DNA of 64,000 nt from Neptuniibacter pectenicola (lineage in GTDB: Bacteria; Pseudomonadota; Gammaproteobacteria; Pseudomonadales; Balneatricaceae): the NCBI RefSeq assembly GCF_001597735.1, contig NZ_LUTS01000001.1, positions 496,001 through 560,000 on the forward strand, given 5' to 3'. Every line of letters starts with the position of its first letter. Position 1 is the stretch's first letter. A program made the translations under genes and the position numbers. Under the pieces are notes generated by a model. It had not been told where the DNA came from, made no database searches, and saw only the letters and a program-made list of their open reading frames with translations. Positions 18,628 through 28,948 of this stretch are shown piece by piece.

Positions 18628-19439
18628 TATCCCTGACCTCTTAACAGATCGGTTTCATAATCACCGGCAGGATAATGGAATGGAACAGGCCCATCGGGCA
18701 GCCCATGCATAAACTGTTTAACCTGCGGTGAGTCCACTTGACGCAGCTCTTCCGGTGTACCTGAGGCAATAACCTTAGAGTCGGCAATAATATGAATATA
18801 ATCAGCAATACCTAAGGTTTCCTGAATATCATGGGAAACAATGATACTCGTGTGCCCTAATGAATTATTTAACCGGCGAATAAGGTTAACTAACACCCCC
18901 ATTGCAATAGGGTCCTGACCAGTAAACGGCTCATCATACATCACGATATCAGGGTCAAGTGCAATCGCCCTCGCCAATGCTACACGACGTGCCATGCCCC
19001 CAGACAATTCACTCGGCATTAAGTTATGCGCGCCCCGCAAGCCAACTGCCTGCAGCTTCATCAACACAACGTCGCGGATCATATCATCAGCTAAATCGGT
19101 GTGTACTCGAATAGGGAATGCAACATTTTCAAACACGCTGATATCCGTAAACAATGCGCCGCTTTGAAAAAGCATGCCCATACGCTCACGTACAGAGAAA
19201 AGATCACTACGACCTAGCTCTGGAATATTTTCACCATCAACTAAAATAGCCCCTCTATCAGGTTTCAACTGACCGCCTATCAATCTAAGCAGCGTCGTTT
19301 TACCTGTACCAGATGGTCCCATTATGCCTGTGATCTTTCCTCGTGGAATTTTAATATCGACCTCATTATAAATGGATCGTTCACCACGAGAAAAACTCAA
19401 CTTTTGGATATCAATGACGACATCATCAAACTCGTTCAT
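18627..19439 (-). CDS. mlaF: ATPase subunit MlaF of the phospholipid transporter
   Basis: MlaF is the ATPase of the MlaFEDB complex, which moves phospholipids between the periplasmic carrier MlaC and the inner membrane. The 270-residue protein has Walker [10 protein letters not shown], the Q-loop in [11 protein letters not shown], the signature ELSGGMARR and Walker B IVMYDEPF. The C-terminal extension after the ATPase core is typical of the family and helps dimerise the subunits. It is the first gene of the operon, divergent from yrbG. Confidence 0.96.
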   Translation of the reverse strand: MNEFDDVVIDIQKLSFSRGERSIYNEVDIKIPRGKITGIMGPSGTGKTTLLRLIGGQLKPDRGAILVDGENIPELGRSDLFSVRERMGMLFQSGALFTDISVFENVAFPIRVHTDLADDMIRDVVLMKLQAVGLRGAHNLMPSELSGGMARRVALARAIALDPDIVMYDEPFTGQDPIAMGVLVNLIRRLNNSLGHTSIIVSHDIQETLGIADYIHIIADSKVIASGTPEELRQVDSPQVKQFMHGLPDGPVPFHYPAGDYETDLLRGQG

Positions 19440-19657
19440 AAGCTTCCGTTATAACCTTGAAACAGAACAATTATTAAGCCCTATTCAGTCTTTGTTAACG
19501 CCCCTTTCTGTAGTACTCACTATAAAGGGCCGGCAACTATACCATTTCGTTCCAAAAACAGGAATATTTTCAAACATGACACACCGTATTGATTTAAACA
19601 AAGATAGCATTCTGTTTTAATACCCCCTCTTCAATTTTACTGGAACAGACTCTATCT

Positions 19658-20614
19658 ATGTTATATCCAATTTTGGCGCTAATCTCTGGGCTTATTCTAT
19701 TAGTGTGGAGTGCAGATAAGTTCGTTTTAGGCGCCGCCGCTACCGCAAAAAATTTCGGTATGTCGCCCATGCTGATTGGTTTAACCATTGTATCTTTTGG
19801 CACATCCGCGCCCGAAATCTTAGTCTCTTTTATGGCATCAACCTCTGGCGCAGGTGACTTGGCTATCGGTAATGCTCTTGGTTCCAATATTGCAAACATC
19901 GCACTGGTCCTCGGTATCACCGCGCTTATCGCCCCACTCCCCGTAAAATCCGGCGTACTAAAAAAAGAACTCCCTTTACTGCTAGGGGTCACCATTTTAG
20001 CGGGCGTATTAATCTTCGACCTTCATTTAGGCCAGCTCGATGGCATTATCCTATTAATTACCTTAGGGGTATGCCTCTATCTTTTTAGCCGTTTCCAGAA
20101 AAACGCGCCCCAAGACGCACTGGCCGATGATGAAGAGGAACTACCTTCACTCGAAAACCGAAAAGCCATTTTCTGGCTCATAATCGGCTTAGTCATTCTC
20201 GCATGCAGCTCTAAACTTCTCGTTTGGGGCGCAAGTGAAATTGCCTACTCCCTCGGCGTAAGCAAACTGGTCGTCGGCTTAACGATTGTCGCAATAGGCA
20301 CCAGCCTGCCAGAACTCGCGGCGTCCGTAGCCAGTGCATTAAAAAACCATCATGACATCGCAATAGGCAACGTGGTTGGCTCTAACATATTTAACTTAGT
20401 CGCAGTCATGGCAATCCCTGGACTCATCGCACCGATCGGTATGGACGAGATCGTTTTCCAACGTGATTACGTGGTCATGCTTGGCTTAACCTTCTTGCTA
20501 CTCGCATTTGCCCTATGGCAGAAACCACCATCAATCAGTCGTTTTGAGGGCGGGATTCTTGCCTCAGCCTATGCAGGCTATCTTGTACTGCTATACACTA
20601 TGACTGTTTCTTAA
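19658..20614 (+). CDS. yrbG: Calcium/sodium antiporter family protein (YrbG type)
   Basis: The 318-residue protein belongs to the CaCA antiporter superfamily. It has about ten hydrophobic segments and two inverted alpha-repeats, visible as VSFGTSAPEILVS (early) and VAIGTSLPELAASV (late), each followed by IGNALGSNIANI or IGNVVGSNIFNL. These repeats form the ion-binding site. E. coli YrbG has the same position ahead of kdsD, but its substrate is not well proven. It probably begins the kdsD-lpt transcript. Confidence 0.92.
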   Translation: MLYPILALISGLILLVWSADKFVLGAAATAKNFGMSPMLIGLTIVSFGTSAPEILVSFMASTSGAGDLAIGNALGSNIANIALVLGITALIAPLPVKSGVLKKELPLLLGVTILAGVLIFDLHLGQLDGIILLITLGVCLYLFSRFQKNAPQDALADDEEELPSLENRKAIFWLIIGLVILACSSKLLVWGASEIAYSLGVSKLVVGLTIVAIGTSLPELAASVASALKNHHDIAIGNVVGSNIFNLVAVMAIPGLIAPIGMDEIVFQRDYVVMLGLTFLLLAFALWQKPPSISRFEGGILASAYAGYLVLLYTMTVS

Positions 20615-20633
20615 CATAAAGTTGACCACCAAG

Positions 20634-21605
20634 ATGAGCACACCGGATTTTCTAACTTCAGCTAAACGCACCATCACATTGGAAGCGAGCGCTGTTACCA
20701 ACTTACTCAACCATCTCGATCAAAATTTTATAGATGCCTGCCAACTGATGTTGAACTGTCGTGGCCGAGTCATCGTAACGGGTATGGGAAAGTCAGGGCA
20801 TATTGGTAAAAAAATTGCTGCGACCTTAGCCAGTACAGGCACGCCTGCATTTTTTGTACACCCTGGGGAAGCAAGTCATGGCGACTTAGGCATGATCACC
20901 CCCGAGGATGTGGTCATCGCCCTATCAAATTCTGGCGAAACGGCCGAAGTTGTTACCATCATTCCTTTATTAAAGCGAATGAACGCGCCTTTTATCAGTA
21001 TTACCGCGAATAAAACGTCCACATTATCTAAAACCTCCGCCGCAAATTTGCATATTGGCGTTGAGGAGGAAGCTTGCCCGCTGGGGCTCGCACCCACATC
21101 AAGCACAACCGCTCAGTTAGTCTTAGGCGACGCCCTCGCTATTGCGCTGCTGGAAGCCAAAGGTTTTAGTGCGGAAGATTTCGCCTTTTCTCACCCAGGT
21201 GGCACTTTAGGCCGACGCTTGCTACTTAAAGTCAGTGATATTATGCATACCGGCGATGCAACACCCTGCGTCACCAGCGGCACCCTGTTAAAAGAAGCAC
21301 TGCTAGAAGTGACCCATAAACGTCTAGGCATGACTGCCGTCGTAAACAGCCAGAGTCAGCTGATTGGTATATTCACCGATGGCGACTTACGGCGTTCACT
21401 GGATAACAATGTCAATCTGCATAGCACACTCATTGATGATGTCATGACCCCCAACGGCACCACCGTGACAGCCGATATGCTGGCTGCCGAATGTTTGCAA
21501 ATTATGGAAACAAAAAAAATTAACGCACTCATTGTTACCAATGAAACGAATCAGCCTATAGGCGCTCTTAATATGCACGATCTATTAAAAGCGGGAGTTA
21601 TTTAG
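20634..21605 (+). CDS. kdsD: Arabinose-5-phosphate isomerase
   Basis: KdsD converts ribulose 5-phosphate to arabinose 5-phosphate, the first step of Kdo synthesis for LPS. An N-terminal SIS domain (about residues 35-180) has GMGKSGHIGKKIAATLASTGT and HPGEASHGDLGM, and two CBS repeats fill the C-terminal part (about 205-320). The frame is open from a TTG at 20622, but the ATG at 20634 agrees better with family starts, giving 323 residues. kdsC overlaps its stop. Confidence 0.95.
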   Translation: MSTPDFLTSAKRTITLEASAVTNLLNHLDQNFIDACQLMLNCRGRVIVTGMGKSGHIGKKIAATLASTGTPAFFVHPGEASHGDLGMITPEDVVIALSNSGETAEVVTIIPLLKRMNAPFISITANKTSTLSKTSAANLHIGVEEEACPLGLAPTSSTTAQLVLGDALAIALLEAKGFSAEDFAFSHPGGTLGRRLLLKVSDIMHTGDATPCVTSGTLLKEALLEVTHKRLGMTAVVNSQSQLIGIFTDGDLRRSLDNNVNLHSTLIDDVMTPNGTTVTADMLAAECLQIMETKKINALIVTNETNQPIGALNMHDLLKAGVI

Positions 21606-22129
21606 TGTCAGAGCCTTCATTGCAGCAACTAAAACAGATCACCCTTGCGGTATTTGATGTCGATGGAATACTCACTAGCGGTCAGCTGCTATTTTTAGCT
21701 GACGGCCAAGAAGTTAAACAATTCAACACCCTAGACGGGCTGGGTATTAAGCTATTAATGCAAGCAGGTATCGAGACCGCCATCATTACCGGTCGGCGTT
21801 CACCCCAAGTTGAATTACGCAGCCAGGCCTTAGGGATCACTTACCTTAAACAAGGCCGCGAAGACAAACTGGTCGCTCTCAACGAGATCTGGGATAAAAC
21901 AGCCCACAACGCATCCACCACCGCCTATATAGGCGATGACTTCCCCGACCTTTCAGCCATTATCCAATGTGCGTTTGGTGCGACGGTACCTAATGGCCAC
22001 CCTTTTGTTAAAAAACATGCAGACTGGTGCACATCCCGCCAGGGCGGCGAAGGTGCAGGGCGTGAATTTTGCGAGTACATCCTTGAAGCGCAAGGAAAAT
22101 TAGATCAACTCAAACAGATGTATTTATAG
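21605..22129 (+). CDS. kdsC: 3-deoxy-manno-octulosonate-8-phosphatase
   Basis: KdsC is a HAD-family phosphatase that removes phosphate from Kdo 8-phosphate. The 174-residue protein is a minimal HAD fold without a cap domain. The nucleophile motif is FDVDGILTSG (near residue 18), followed by IITGRRSPQVELR and the acidic motif YIGDDFPDLSAI. It starts with a GTG sharing one base with the kdsD stop, and lptC follows directly. Confidence 0.95.
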   Translation: MSEPSLQQLKQITLAVFDVDGILTSGQLLFLADGQEVKQFNTLDGLGIKLLMQAGIETAIITGRRSPQVELRSQALGITYLKQGREDKLVALNEIWDKTAHNASTTAYIGDDFPDLSAIIQCAFGATVPNGHPFVKKHADWCTSRQGGEGAGREFCEYILEAQGKLDQLKQMYL

Positions 22130-22702
22130 ATGCTAGATCTCAGCAACAAAATAAGAGTTGGCCTTGCAGCCGTTATTTTAATACCCGTACTGCTCTATTG
22201 GGGGTTTGCCTCATCACCCAATGAAACCGAAAGAGAGAACGTTTCTTTACTGCACGGCATGGATTATTTTGTTGAAACCGCCGTCATCCAAGAATGGGAT
22301 GCCGAAGGCAAATTATTACGGACACTGCACACCGATCAACTCGAGCATTATCCCAATTTAAAATTAAGCACGCTGGACAAACCGGAAAGCATCAGCATCA
22401 GAAAAGATTACTCTAAAGTCAAAATCACATCAGACACTGGCACGGTTTTAGATGATAATAATCAAACAAACCTTGCAGGAAATGTCATAGTTAATGATAA
22501 TCCTGATTCGACTTCAGCAACCATACTGAGCACTGAGCAACTTACTATTTATCCGAATAGAGATTATGCAGAAACCGATGATCCCGTTAACATCGTATCA
22601 TCGCAAAGCATACTTAAAGGTGTAGGTATGGATATTGATTTCAACACACGTATTCTTAATTTACACTCTCGGGTAGAAGGGTCCCATGACAATGCAAAAT
22701 AA
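22130..22702 (+). CDS. lptC: LPS export system protein LptC
   Basis: LptC is the bitopic inner membrane protein that passes LPS from LptB2FG to LptA. The 190-residue protein has one N-terminal membrane helix (about residues 8-26) and a periplasmic beta-jellyroll domain. Sequence conservation is low, as usual for LptC, so the assignment rests partly on position between kdsC and lptA. The start ATG follows the kdsC stop with no gap, and the end overlaps lptA by 17 bases. Confidence 0.9.
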   Translation: MLDLSNKIRVGLAAVILIPVLLYWGFASSPNETERENVSLLHGMDYFVETAVIQEWDAEGKLLRTLHTDQLEHYPNLKLSTLDKPESISIRKDYSKVKITSDTGTVLDDNNQTNLAGNVIVNDNPDSTSATILSTEQLTIYPNRDYAETDDPVNIVSSQSILKGVGMDIDFNTRILNLHSRVEGSHDNAK

Positions 22703-23216
22703 GCTTTATAGTCTCGCTATAGTTATACTGGCTTTTGCAGTTTCTAATGCTCACGCCCTTCCTGACGATCAAAATCAGCCGATCTATATTACGGCTGACA
22801 CCGCTAAGATCGACGACACAACCGGCATCACAACCTACAAAGGCAATGTGATAATCAAACAGGGTTCCTTGCTAATTGAAGCGGCACATGTCGACATGTA
22901 TCGCAATGACGATGGCGTAGAAAAGCTGATTGCGAAAGGCTCCCTTGCCCACTTTAGACAACAACCCAATATAGGCGACCCTTACAGCGATGCGTGGGGG
23001 AAACACCTGCTCTACCATGTTGATAACCAGAAGCTAACCATTACCGATAAGGCCAAGGTCATTCAAGCGCAAGACACCTTTACAGGTAACAAAATTGTCT
23101 ACGATCTTGATAAATCAATCGTTAATGCCTTTGGCGGCACAAATACCGACGCAAGCGGTACGCCTGGACGTGTAAACATGGTTATCCAACCTAAAAAGAA
23201 AGATAAGGCCAACTAA
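22686..23216 (+). CDS. lptA: LPS transport periplasmic protein LptA
   Basis: LptA forms the periplasmic bridge that carries LPS to the outer membrane. The 176-residue protein has a signal peptide (about residues 1-24, ending SNAHA). The OstA-like domain contains [21 protein letters not shown]-type repeats, [11 protein letters not shown] and [13 protein letters not shown]. It overlaps lptC by 17 bases and precedes lptB by four. Confidence 0.95.
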   Translation: MTMQNKLYSLAIVILAFAVSNAHALPDDQNQPIYITADTAKIDDTTGITTYKGNVIIKQGSLLIEAAHVDMYRNDDGVEKLIAKGSLAHFRQQPNIGDPYSDAWGKHLLYHVDNQKLTITDKAKVIQAQDTFTGNKIVYDLDKSIVNAFGGTNTDASGTPGRVNMVIQPKKKDKAN

Positions 23217-23220
23217 ACCG

Positions 23221-23946
23221 ATGAGCTTATTAGAGGCCCAAAACCTTGCCAAGCGCTACAAAGGTAGAGAAGTCGTTAAAGATGTTTCACTTCAGATACG
23301 TAGCGGTGAAATAGTCGGCCTTCTCGGTCCTAATGGTGCAGGTAAAACCACCTGTTTTTATATGATTGTTGGACTTGTTCAAGCCGACAATGGTGCGGTA
23401 AAAATCAAAGGCCAAGATATTAGCGCCTTACCTATGCATGGTCGCGCACGACAAGGGATTGGTTACCTACCCCAAGAAGCATCCATATTTCGTAAGCTCT
23501 CCGTTAAAGATAATTTGCTTGCGATACTTGAAACCAGAAAAGACCTAGACAAACAGGCAGCTCAGCTTAAGATGGAAGAACTGCTTAAAGAGTTCCACAT
23601 CACCCACATAAAAGACAGTATGGGTATGAGCTTATCCGGTGGTGAGCGTAGACGTGTAGAGATTGCACGCGCATTAGCGACAGAACCCGAGTTTATTTTA
23701 TTGGATGAGCCCTTTGCCGGTGTCGACCCCATCTCAGTCAATGATATAAAACAAACCATTCGCCACCTCCAATCGAGAGGCATTGGTATATTAATAACTG
23801 ATCATAATGTGAGAGAAACCTTAGATATCTGCGAAAAAGCTTATATTGTTAGCGAGGGCATCATACTTGCTAATGGCACACCAGCCGATATTATGGCAAA
23901 CGAAGCAGTAAGAAATGCTTATCTGGGCGACCAGTTCAAACTTTAA
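23221..23946 (+). CDS. lptB: LPS export ABC transporter ATPase LptB
   Basis: LptB powers extraction of LPS from the inner membrane with LptF and LptG, which are encoded elsewhere. The 241 residues show Walker [11 protein letters not shown]-loop [13 protein letters not shown], signature [15 protein letters not shown], Walker [14 protein letters not shown] and the switch histidine in ITDHNVRET. This is the standard LptB pattern. It is 41 bases before the rpoN SD region. Confidence 0.98.
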   Translation: MSLLEAQNLAKRYKGREVVKDVSLQIRSGEIVGLLGPNGAGKTTCFYMIVGLVQADNGAVKIKGQDISALPMHGRARQGIGYLPQEASIFRKLSVKDNLLAILETRKDLDKQAAQLKMEELLKEFHITHIKDSMGMSLSGGERRRVEIARALATEPEFILLDEPFAGVDPISVNDIKQTIRHLQSRGIGILITDHNVRETLDICEKAYIVSEGIILANGTPADIMANEAVRNAYLGDQFKL

Positions 23947-24002
23947 GCATATACTTAGCTATAAATGAATAATGTAGTTTCAGGAGTTTGTCCCTTAGTA
24001 TT

Positions 24003-25511
24003 ATGAAACAAGCGCTTCATTTAAAAATTGGGCAACAGCTCACAATGACACCGCAACTGCAGCAAGCGATTCGCTTACTACAGCTGTCTACACTTGATCT
24101 TCAACAAGAGATTCAAGAAGCATTAGAGAGCAATCCGATGCTGGATGTCTCTGAAGACGACTCCCCGTCTGCTTCCGAGGCACAAGAAAGCAACTCACAA
24201 GCGCCTGAGACTCAGCCTGAAACGACCGCTAGCGCGGCTGCTGAAGCCGAGCTTGACGATACAATCACGCCTGAAGACAACTGGAATGAGAAAATTCCAG
24301 AAGAGCTATCAACAGATAGTAACTGGGAAGACACCTTCCAATCATCAGGCCCAAATTTAAGCCAAAGCAAAGAAGACTTTGATTCGTTTGAATCGAACGA
24401 TACAGCAGAAGAAACACTACAAGACCACCTTCATTGGCAATTAAATCTCACCCCAATGAGCGACATTGATCGCCTAATTGCCACGAATATTATTGATGGC
24501 ATTAATCCCGATGGCTACCTAACCATCAACTTAGAAGAGATTCTTGACCACTTCCACGCGCAAACGGGTGAACAGTTTGAAGAGGTGGAGCTGGACGAAA
24601 TTGAAGCCGTATTACATCGCATACAGCAATTCGATCCCGCAGGCGTTGCCTGTCGTGATTTGAGCGAGTGTTTAAGCATACAATTACAGCAACTGCCGCC
24701 CGAAACACTCTGGAAAAACGAAGCCATTAAAGTCGCACAGCAATATATCAAGCTGCTCGGCGCGCACGATTATCGTCAGTTGATGCGAAAAACCCGCTTA
24801 AAAGAACCCCAACTGCAACAGGTAATCCAACTCATTCAAGGCCTAAACCCTAAACCGGGCGCCTCCATCAGCAGCAGTACCGCTGAATATGTCATTCCTG
24901 ATGTGTTGGTCACTAAACAACAAGGCGAGTGGCGCGTTCACCTTAATCCAGAAGTGTCCCCTAAACTACGTATCAACTCAGGTTACGCCGGTTTAGTGAA
25001 ACGAGCCGATAACAGCTCTGATAACACCTACCTAAAAAATCACCTTCAAGAAGCTCGGTGGTTTATTAAAAGTTTACAAAGTCGAAACGAAACCTTATTA
25101 AAAGTGTCGAATGAGATAGTAAAACGGCAGGTCGGCTTTCTTGAACATGGTGAAGAAGGGATGAAGCCAATGGTGCTTCACGACATTGCTGAAGCGGTCG
25201 AAATGCATGAATCTACAATTTCACGTGTAACAACACAAAAATTTATGCACACACACCGTGGAATATTTGAACTAAAATACTTCTTCTCGAGTCATGTAAG
25301 TACAGCCACGGGGGGCGCAGCGTCCTCAACGGCGATTAGAGCACTGATTAAAAAGATGGTTGCCGCTGAAAACAGCGCGAAACCATTGAGTGACAACAAA
25401 ATTGCACAATTTTTAGACGAACAAGGCTTCAAAGTGGCTAGACGTACCATTGCAAAATATCGCGAAGCGATGGGCATTCCTCCATCGAATGAAAGAAAGC
25501 GTCTAGTTTAA
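24003..25511 (+). CDS. rpoN: RNA polymerase sigma-54 factor
   Basis: RpoN directs transcription from -24/-12 promoters that need AAA+ activators. Region I is [20 protein letters not shown] and the following Q/L-rich helix. An acidic region II spans about 45-130, then come the core-binding domain, the helix-turn-helix, and the RpoN box [15 protein letters not shown] near the C-terminus. The ATG at 24003 is chosen by family alignment (502 residues). An in-frame TTG at 23988 is only one base from AGGAG, and the ATG itself is 16 bases from that sequence, so the initiation site is imperfect. Confidence 0.97.
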   Translation: MKQALHLKIGQQLTMTPQLQQAIRLLQLSTLDLQQEIQEALESNPMLDVSEDDSPSASEAQESNSQAPETQPETTASAAAEAELDDTITPEDNWNEKIPEELSTDSNWEDTFQSSGPNLSQSKEDFDSFESNDTAEETLQDHLHWQLNLTPMSDIDRLIATNIIDGINPDGYLTINLEEILDHFHAQTGEQFEEVELDEIEAVLHRIQQFDPAGVACRDLSECLSIQLQQLPPETLWKNEAIKVAQQYIKLLGAHDYRQLMRKTRLKEPQLQQVIQLIQGLNPKPGASISSSTAEYVIPDVLVTKQQGEWRVHLNPEVSPKLRINSGYAGLVKRADNSSDNTYLKNHLQEARWFIKSLQSRNETLLKVSNEIVKRQVGFLEHGEEGMKPMVLHDIAEAVEMHESTISRVTTQKFMHTHRGIFELKYFFSSHVSTATGGAASSTAIRALIKKMVAAENSAKPLSDNKIAQFLDEQGFKVARRTIAKYREAMGIPPSNERKRLV

Positions 25512-25557
25512 AAAAGAGTGGCAAGCGAATGTCACTGCAATAAAGTAGGAGAGACCT

Positions 25558-25848
25558 ATGCAGATCAACATTACTGGACACCATGTAGAACTGACTGAAT
25601 CAATGAATGATTACGTGCTCTCGAAGATGCAGAAAATTGAGCGTCATTTTGACAACATCACCAACGTACAAGTGACGCTCAGCGTAGACAAACAACGCCA
25701 AAAAGCGGAAGCAGAGATGCACTTAGCGGGTGCCCAGCTCTTTGCTACACATGAACACGAAGATATGTATGCTGCAATTGATGGCCTTACCGACAAGCTA
25801 GATCGACAGGTCATTAAGCATAAAGAAAAAATTAAAACTCACAAATAA
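25558..25848 (+). CDS. hpf: Ribosome hibernation promoting factor, short form
   Basis: HPF binds the 30S decoding centre and promotes 100S ribosome dimers in stationary phase. The 96-residue protein is the short form: MQINITGHHVELTESMNDYV, the RNA-binding helix KMQKIERHF and EHEDMYAAIDGLTDKLDRQ are conserved. There is no long C-terminal dimerisation domain. A good ribosome binding site (AGGAGA) precedes the ATG. Its place after rpoN is typical. Confidence 0.96.
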   Translation: MQINITGHHVELTESMNDYVLSKMQKIERHFDNITNVQVTLSVDKQRQKAEAEMHLAGAQLFATHEHEDMYAAIDGLTDKLDRQVIKHKEKIKTHK

Positions 25849-25870
25849 CCGGTTTATATCCAATAAAATT

Positions 25871-26329
25871 ATGTTGCTTCATGAACTATTAACCCCCTCA
25901 AGCGCCCTTTACGGCCTTGAGGGCGGAAGTAAAAAGCGGATTCTAGAAAATGCTGCTGAAATAATATCGGAGCAACATCCCGATATGAGCGTATCATCGG
26001 TATTTAATGGACTTCATTCGCGTGAAAAGCTTGGCAGTACAGGGATTGGCGATGGTATCGCCATTCCCCACTGTCGGCTTGCAGAGTGCACAGAAGCTAA
26101 AGGCTATCTCGTAAAACTGGATGAACCTATAGATTTTGATGCGATCGACGGCAAACCCGTTGACCTACTGTTTATCTTGATTGTTCCAGAAGACTCCACC
26201 TCTGAGCATTTGGCGACACTGGCTGCTATTGCAGAGCTTTTCAGCCAAGAAGAGGCTAGGAACGCACTCAGGGCAAACCAAGACAGCCAATCATTATACG
26301 AAACCTTATGTAAGTTGAGTGCTGCCTAG
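25871..26329 (+). CDS. ptsN: Nitrogen PTS enzyme IIA (PtsN)
   Basis: PtsN is the terminal phosphoacceptor of the nitrogen phosphotransferase system and regulates potassium transport and other targets rather than moving sugar. The 152-residue IIA fold carries the phosphorylated histidine at residue 67 in GIAIPHCRL. The SREKLGSTGIGDG segment is also conserved. It lies between hpf and rapZ, with its partner NPr 900 bases downstream; enzyme I-Ntr is not in this window. Confidence 0.96.
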   Translation: MLLHELLTPSSALYGLEGGSKKRILENAAEIISEQHPDMSVSSVFNGLHSREKLGSTGIGDGIAIPHCRLAECTEAKGYLVKLDEPIDFDAIDGKPVDLLFILIVPEDSTSEHLATLAAIAELFSQEEARNALRANQDSQSLYETLCKLSAA

Positions 26330-26337
26330 GAGAGAAT

Positions 26338-27195
26338 ATGAAGCTTGTTGTGATTAGCGGCCGTTCAGGTTCAGGGAAGAGTACAGCACTACAAGCTTTA
26401 GAAGATATAGGGTTCTACTGTATAGACAACCTGCCTGCCCTCCTGCTGCCTGACCTAGTGCAGCAGATGAGTAGCGATGCTAGCCACCCTGATCAGATTG
26501 CCGTCAGTATTGACGCACGCAACCTACTCAGCAATTTGTCCAAATTTCCTGATATTCTCAATCAGCTCCGCCAAGACCATTGGGCCGAATATGAGGTGAT
26601 TTTCTTAGACTCATCCGAGGCGACCTTACTCAAGCGTTACAGCTCAACGCGACGTAAGCACCCACTTTCCGACACCCACAAAAACTTGCAGCAATCGATT
26701 GAGTCAGAATTAACACTCCTTGAGCCTATCGCAAGCTTGGCCGATATCAGGATAGATACCACTCGCCTATCCCTTTACGAACTTAGAGATACCGTTAAGC
26801 TCAGGGTTGCTAACCGTAAAGCACAAACCTTATCGGTTCAATTTGAGTCTTTTGGTTTTAAACACGGCGTCCCTCTGGATGTAGACTTCGTCTACGATGT
26901 ACGCGCACTCCCGAACCCCCACTGGGTTCCTGATCTACGTAAATACACAGGTCAAGAAAAACCAGTACAAGCGTTTTTAAGCAGCTCACCGGAAGTGTGC
27001 GAAATGATAGACGATATCAAAAATTTCCTTGAGCGATGGTTGCCCCGATTCTCAGAAAACAACCGCAGTTATATTACAATCGGCATCGGCTGCACGGGCG
27101 GCCAACACCGATCGGTCTATATTAGTGAACGTCTTGCTTCTCATTTCTCTCAACATATGGATAATGTCCATGTTCGTCACCGAGAATTGAGCTAA
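26338..27195 (+). CDS. rapZ: RNase adapter protein RapZ
   Basis: RapZ binds small RNAs and guides RNase E in control of glucosamine-6-phosphate synthase in enterics; the family is also described as a nucleotide-binding P-loop protein. The 285 residues have Walker A GRSGSGKSTAL (residues 7-17), DNLPALLLP and the C-terminal GIGCTGGQHRSVYISERL, which is part of the RNA-binding domain. The gene is close to ptsN and npr, as in most gammaproteobacteria. Confidence 0.96.
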   Translation: MKLVVISGRSGSGKSTALQALEDIGFYCIDNLPALLLPDLVQQMSSDASHPDQIAVSIDARNLLSNLSKFPDILNQLRQDHWAEYEVIFLDSSEATLLKRYSSTRRKHPLSDTHKNLQQSIESELTLLEPIASLADIRIDTTRLSLYELRDTVKLRVANRKAQTLSVQFESFGFKHGVPLDVDFVYDVRALPNPHWVPDLRKYTGQEKPVQAFLSSSPEVCEMIDDIKNFLERWLPRFSENNRSYITIGIGCTGGQHRSVYISERLASHFSQHMDNVHVRHRELS

Positions 27196-27200
27196 TTATC

Positions 27201-27470
27201 ATGCAAGAGAAAGAACTACTGATCATCAACAAGCTGGGCTTGCATGCTAGAGCAGCGGCAAAACTTATTAACGTTACGGCACGTTTTTCGTCTGACATCT
27301 CCCTTGAGAAAGACGGTCGCGCGGTTGACGGAAAAAGCATCATGTCCGTCATGATGCTCGCGGCTAGCAAAGGCACAACATTAACTGTTAAGATCACAGG
27401 TAGTGACGAAGAAAGTGCTATGTTCGCCATTGAAGAGCTTATTAACAATCGTTTTGACGAGGACGAATAA
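27201..27470 (+). CDS. npr: Nitrogen PTS phosphocarrier NPr
   Basis: NPr is the HPr-like phosphocarrier between enzyme I-Ntr and PtsN. The 89-residue protein has the active-site histidine at residue 15 in NKLGLHARAAAK, and the regulatory-helix region GKSIMSVMMLA. It follows rapZ by five bases and ends the rpoN operon. No clear terminator was seen after it. Confidence 0.95.
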   Translation: MQEKELLIINKLGLHARAAAKLINVTARFSSDISLEKDGRAVDGKSIMSVMMLAASKGTTLTVKITGSDEESAMFAIEELINNRFDEDE

Positions 27471-27526
27471 CGCTCACCCCATAAACTCTTAGGGCGATCC
27501 CTTCAACGTCCGTTATAATCAAAGTA

Positions 27527-27556
27527 TTACACTCTATTTACGCTTCTACTTATAAT
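27527..27556 (+). promoter_or_regulatory. Candidate sigma-70 promoter for mgtE
   Basis: TTACAC (27527-27532) and TATAAT (27551-27556) are 18 bases apart, 35 bases before the mgtE start. No riboswitch-sized leader follows. Confidence 0.45.
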
Positions 27557-27590
27557 AGAAGGTCTAGCAAAGCCCATAAGCGATAACACC

Positions 27591-28940
27591 ATGGCCGTTG
27601 AAGAAACAAAATCACATTTTGATAAGCTAAACGATGCTTTAGATAGTGGTGAGTTTCGCCAAATTCGCTTTACGCTTAATAGCACCTTGCGACCAACAGA
27701 AGTGGCTCGTTTAATTGAAAAATCGCCACCAAAAGAGCGCCAAATCCTGTGGAATCTAGTTGCCCATGAGCTAGAAGCCGAAGTTCTTCAGCATTTAAAT
27801 GACGATATCCAAGCGGATATTTTAAGTCGAATGAATACGGAAGAGGTTTTAGCGCTAACTGAATCACTTGATTCAGATGATATGGTCGATGTGCTTCAAC
27901 AGCTACCAAACAGGGTTATGAAAGAAACCCTGCGCATCATGGACAAACAGAACCTTCGACGTGTCGAAAAGCTATTGTCGTATCCAGAAGATACAGCCGG
28001 CGGCTTGATGAATACGGATACCACCACTATCCGACCAGACATTAGCGTTGAAACTGCATTGCGTTATATTCGACGCCACGACGAAATACCCGAGATGACC
28101 GACAGTCTTATCGTCGTGAGCCGTAAAGATTCCTATATCGGCCTTTTACCACTCACCAAACTCTTAGTGTCTGATCCCTCAATCACGATCAGGGAGATCA
28201 TGAACACCGGCATCAAAGCAATTAATGCACAGATGCCTGATGACCAAGTAGCCGCCTTATTCGAAGAGCATGACCTCGTTTCAGCCCCCGTGGTTGATGA
28301 TCAGGGCAAACTTGTTGGTCGTATCACCATTGATGACGTGGTTGACGTTATCAGGGAAGATGCCGATCACTCCTTAATGAGCATGGCCGGTTTGGACGAA
28401 GACGAAGATACCTTCGCTCCAGTAATGAAAACCACCCGTCGCCGCGCAGTCTGGTTAGGTATCAACTTACTCACCGCATTTATTGCCTCGGCAGTAATCG
28501 GCTTATTCGAAGCAACCATTGATAAAGTGGTTGCCCTCGCCGTACTGATGCCGATCGTTGCCTCCATGGGCGGCATCGCAGGCTCACAAACCTTAACCCT
28601 GGTAATTCGTGGCCAAGCACTCGGGCATGTTGAACGCTCGAACGCCCGCTGGCTATTAAACCGAGAGGTTATCGTTGGTGTATTAAATGGCCTCCTTTGG
28701 GCGGCAGTCATTGCCGTGGTCGCGACCGTCTGGTTTCAAGATATAAACCTAGGCATTATTATCGCACTTGCGATCATCATTAATTTAGTTGTAGGTGCTA
28801 TATCAGGCACCTTACTGCCTATAGTGTTAAAATCTATGGGTATCGATCCCGCCTTAGCTGGAAGCGTCCTATTAACAACCATCACGGATGTGGTAGGCTT
28901 CTTTGCCTTTTTAGGGTTAGCCACCATCTTTTATGCCTGA
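27591..28940 (+). CDS. mgtE: Magnesium transporter MgtE
   Basis: MgtE is a dimeric, magnesium-gated Mg2+ channel. The 449 residues show an N-terminal superhelical domain (about 25-130), a pair of CBS domains (about 135-255) that sense magnesium, and about five membrane helices (about 280-449). The pore region contains MPIVASMGGIAGSQTLTLVIRG, and SGTLLPIVLKSMGIDPALAGS follows. It has its own candidate promoter and is followed by darP eight bases later. Confidence 0.96.
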   Translation: MAVEETKSHFDKLNDALDSGEFRQIRFTLNSTLRPTEVARLIEKSPPKERQILWNLVAHELEAEVLQHLNDDIQADILSRMNTEEVLALTESLDSDDMVDVLQQLPNRVMKETLRIMDKQNLRRVEKLLSYPEDTAGGLMNTDTTTIRPDISVETALRYIRRHDEIPEMTDSLIVVSRKDSYIGLLPLTKLLVSDPSITIREIMNTGIKAINAQMPDDQVAALFEEHDLVSAPVVDDQGKLVGRITIDDVVDVIREDADHSLMSMAGLDEDEDTFAPVMKTTRRRAVWLGINLLTAFIASAVIGLFEATIDKVVALAVLMPIVASMGGIAGSQTLTLVIRGQALGHVERSNARWLLNREVIVGVLNGLLWAAVIAVVATVWFQDINLGIIIALAIIINLVVGAISGTLLPIVLKSMGIDPALAGSVLLTTITDVVGFFAFLGLATIFYA

Positions 28941-28948
28941 GAACACTC

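Noticed and set aside
19372-19620. 82-codon frame in the mlaF/yrbG intergenic region
   Set aside because: It starts inside mlaF, lacks a ribosome binding site and looks like translated promoter DNA.
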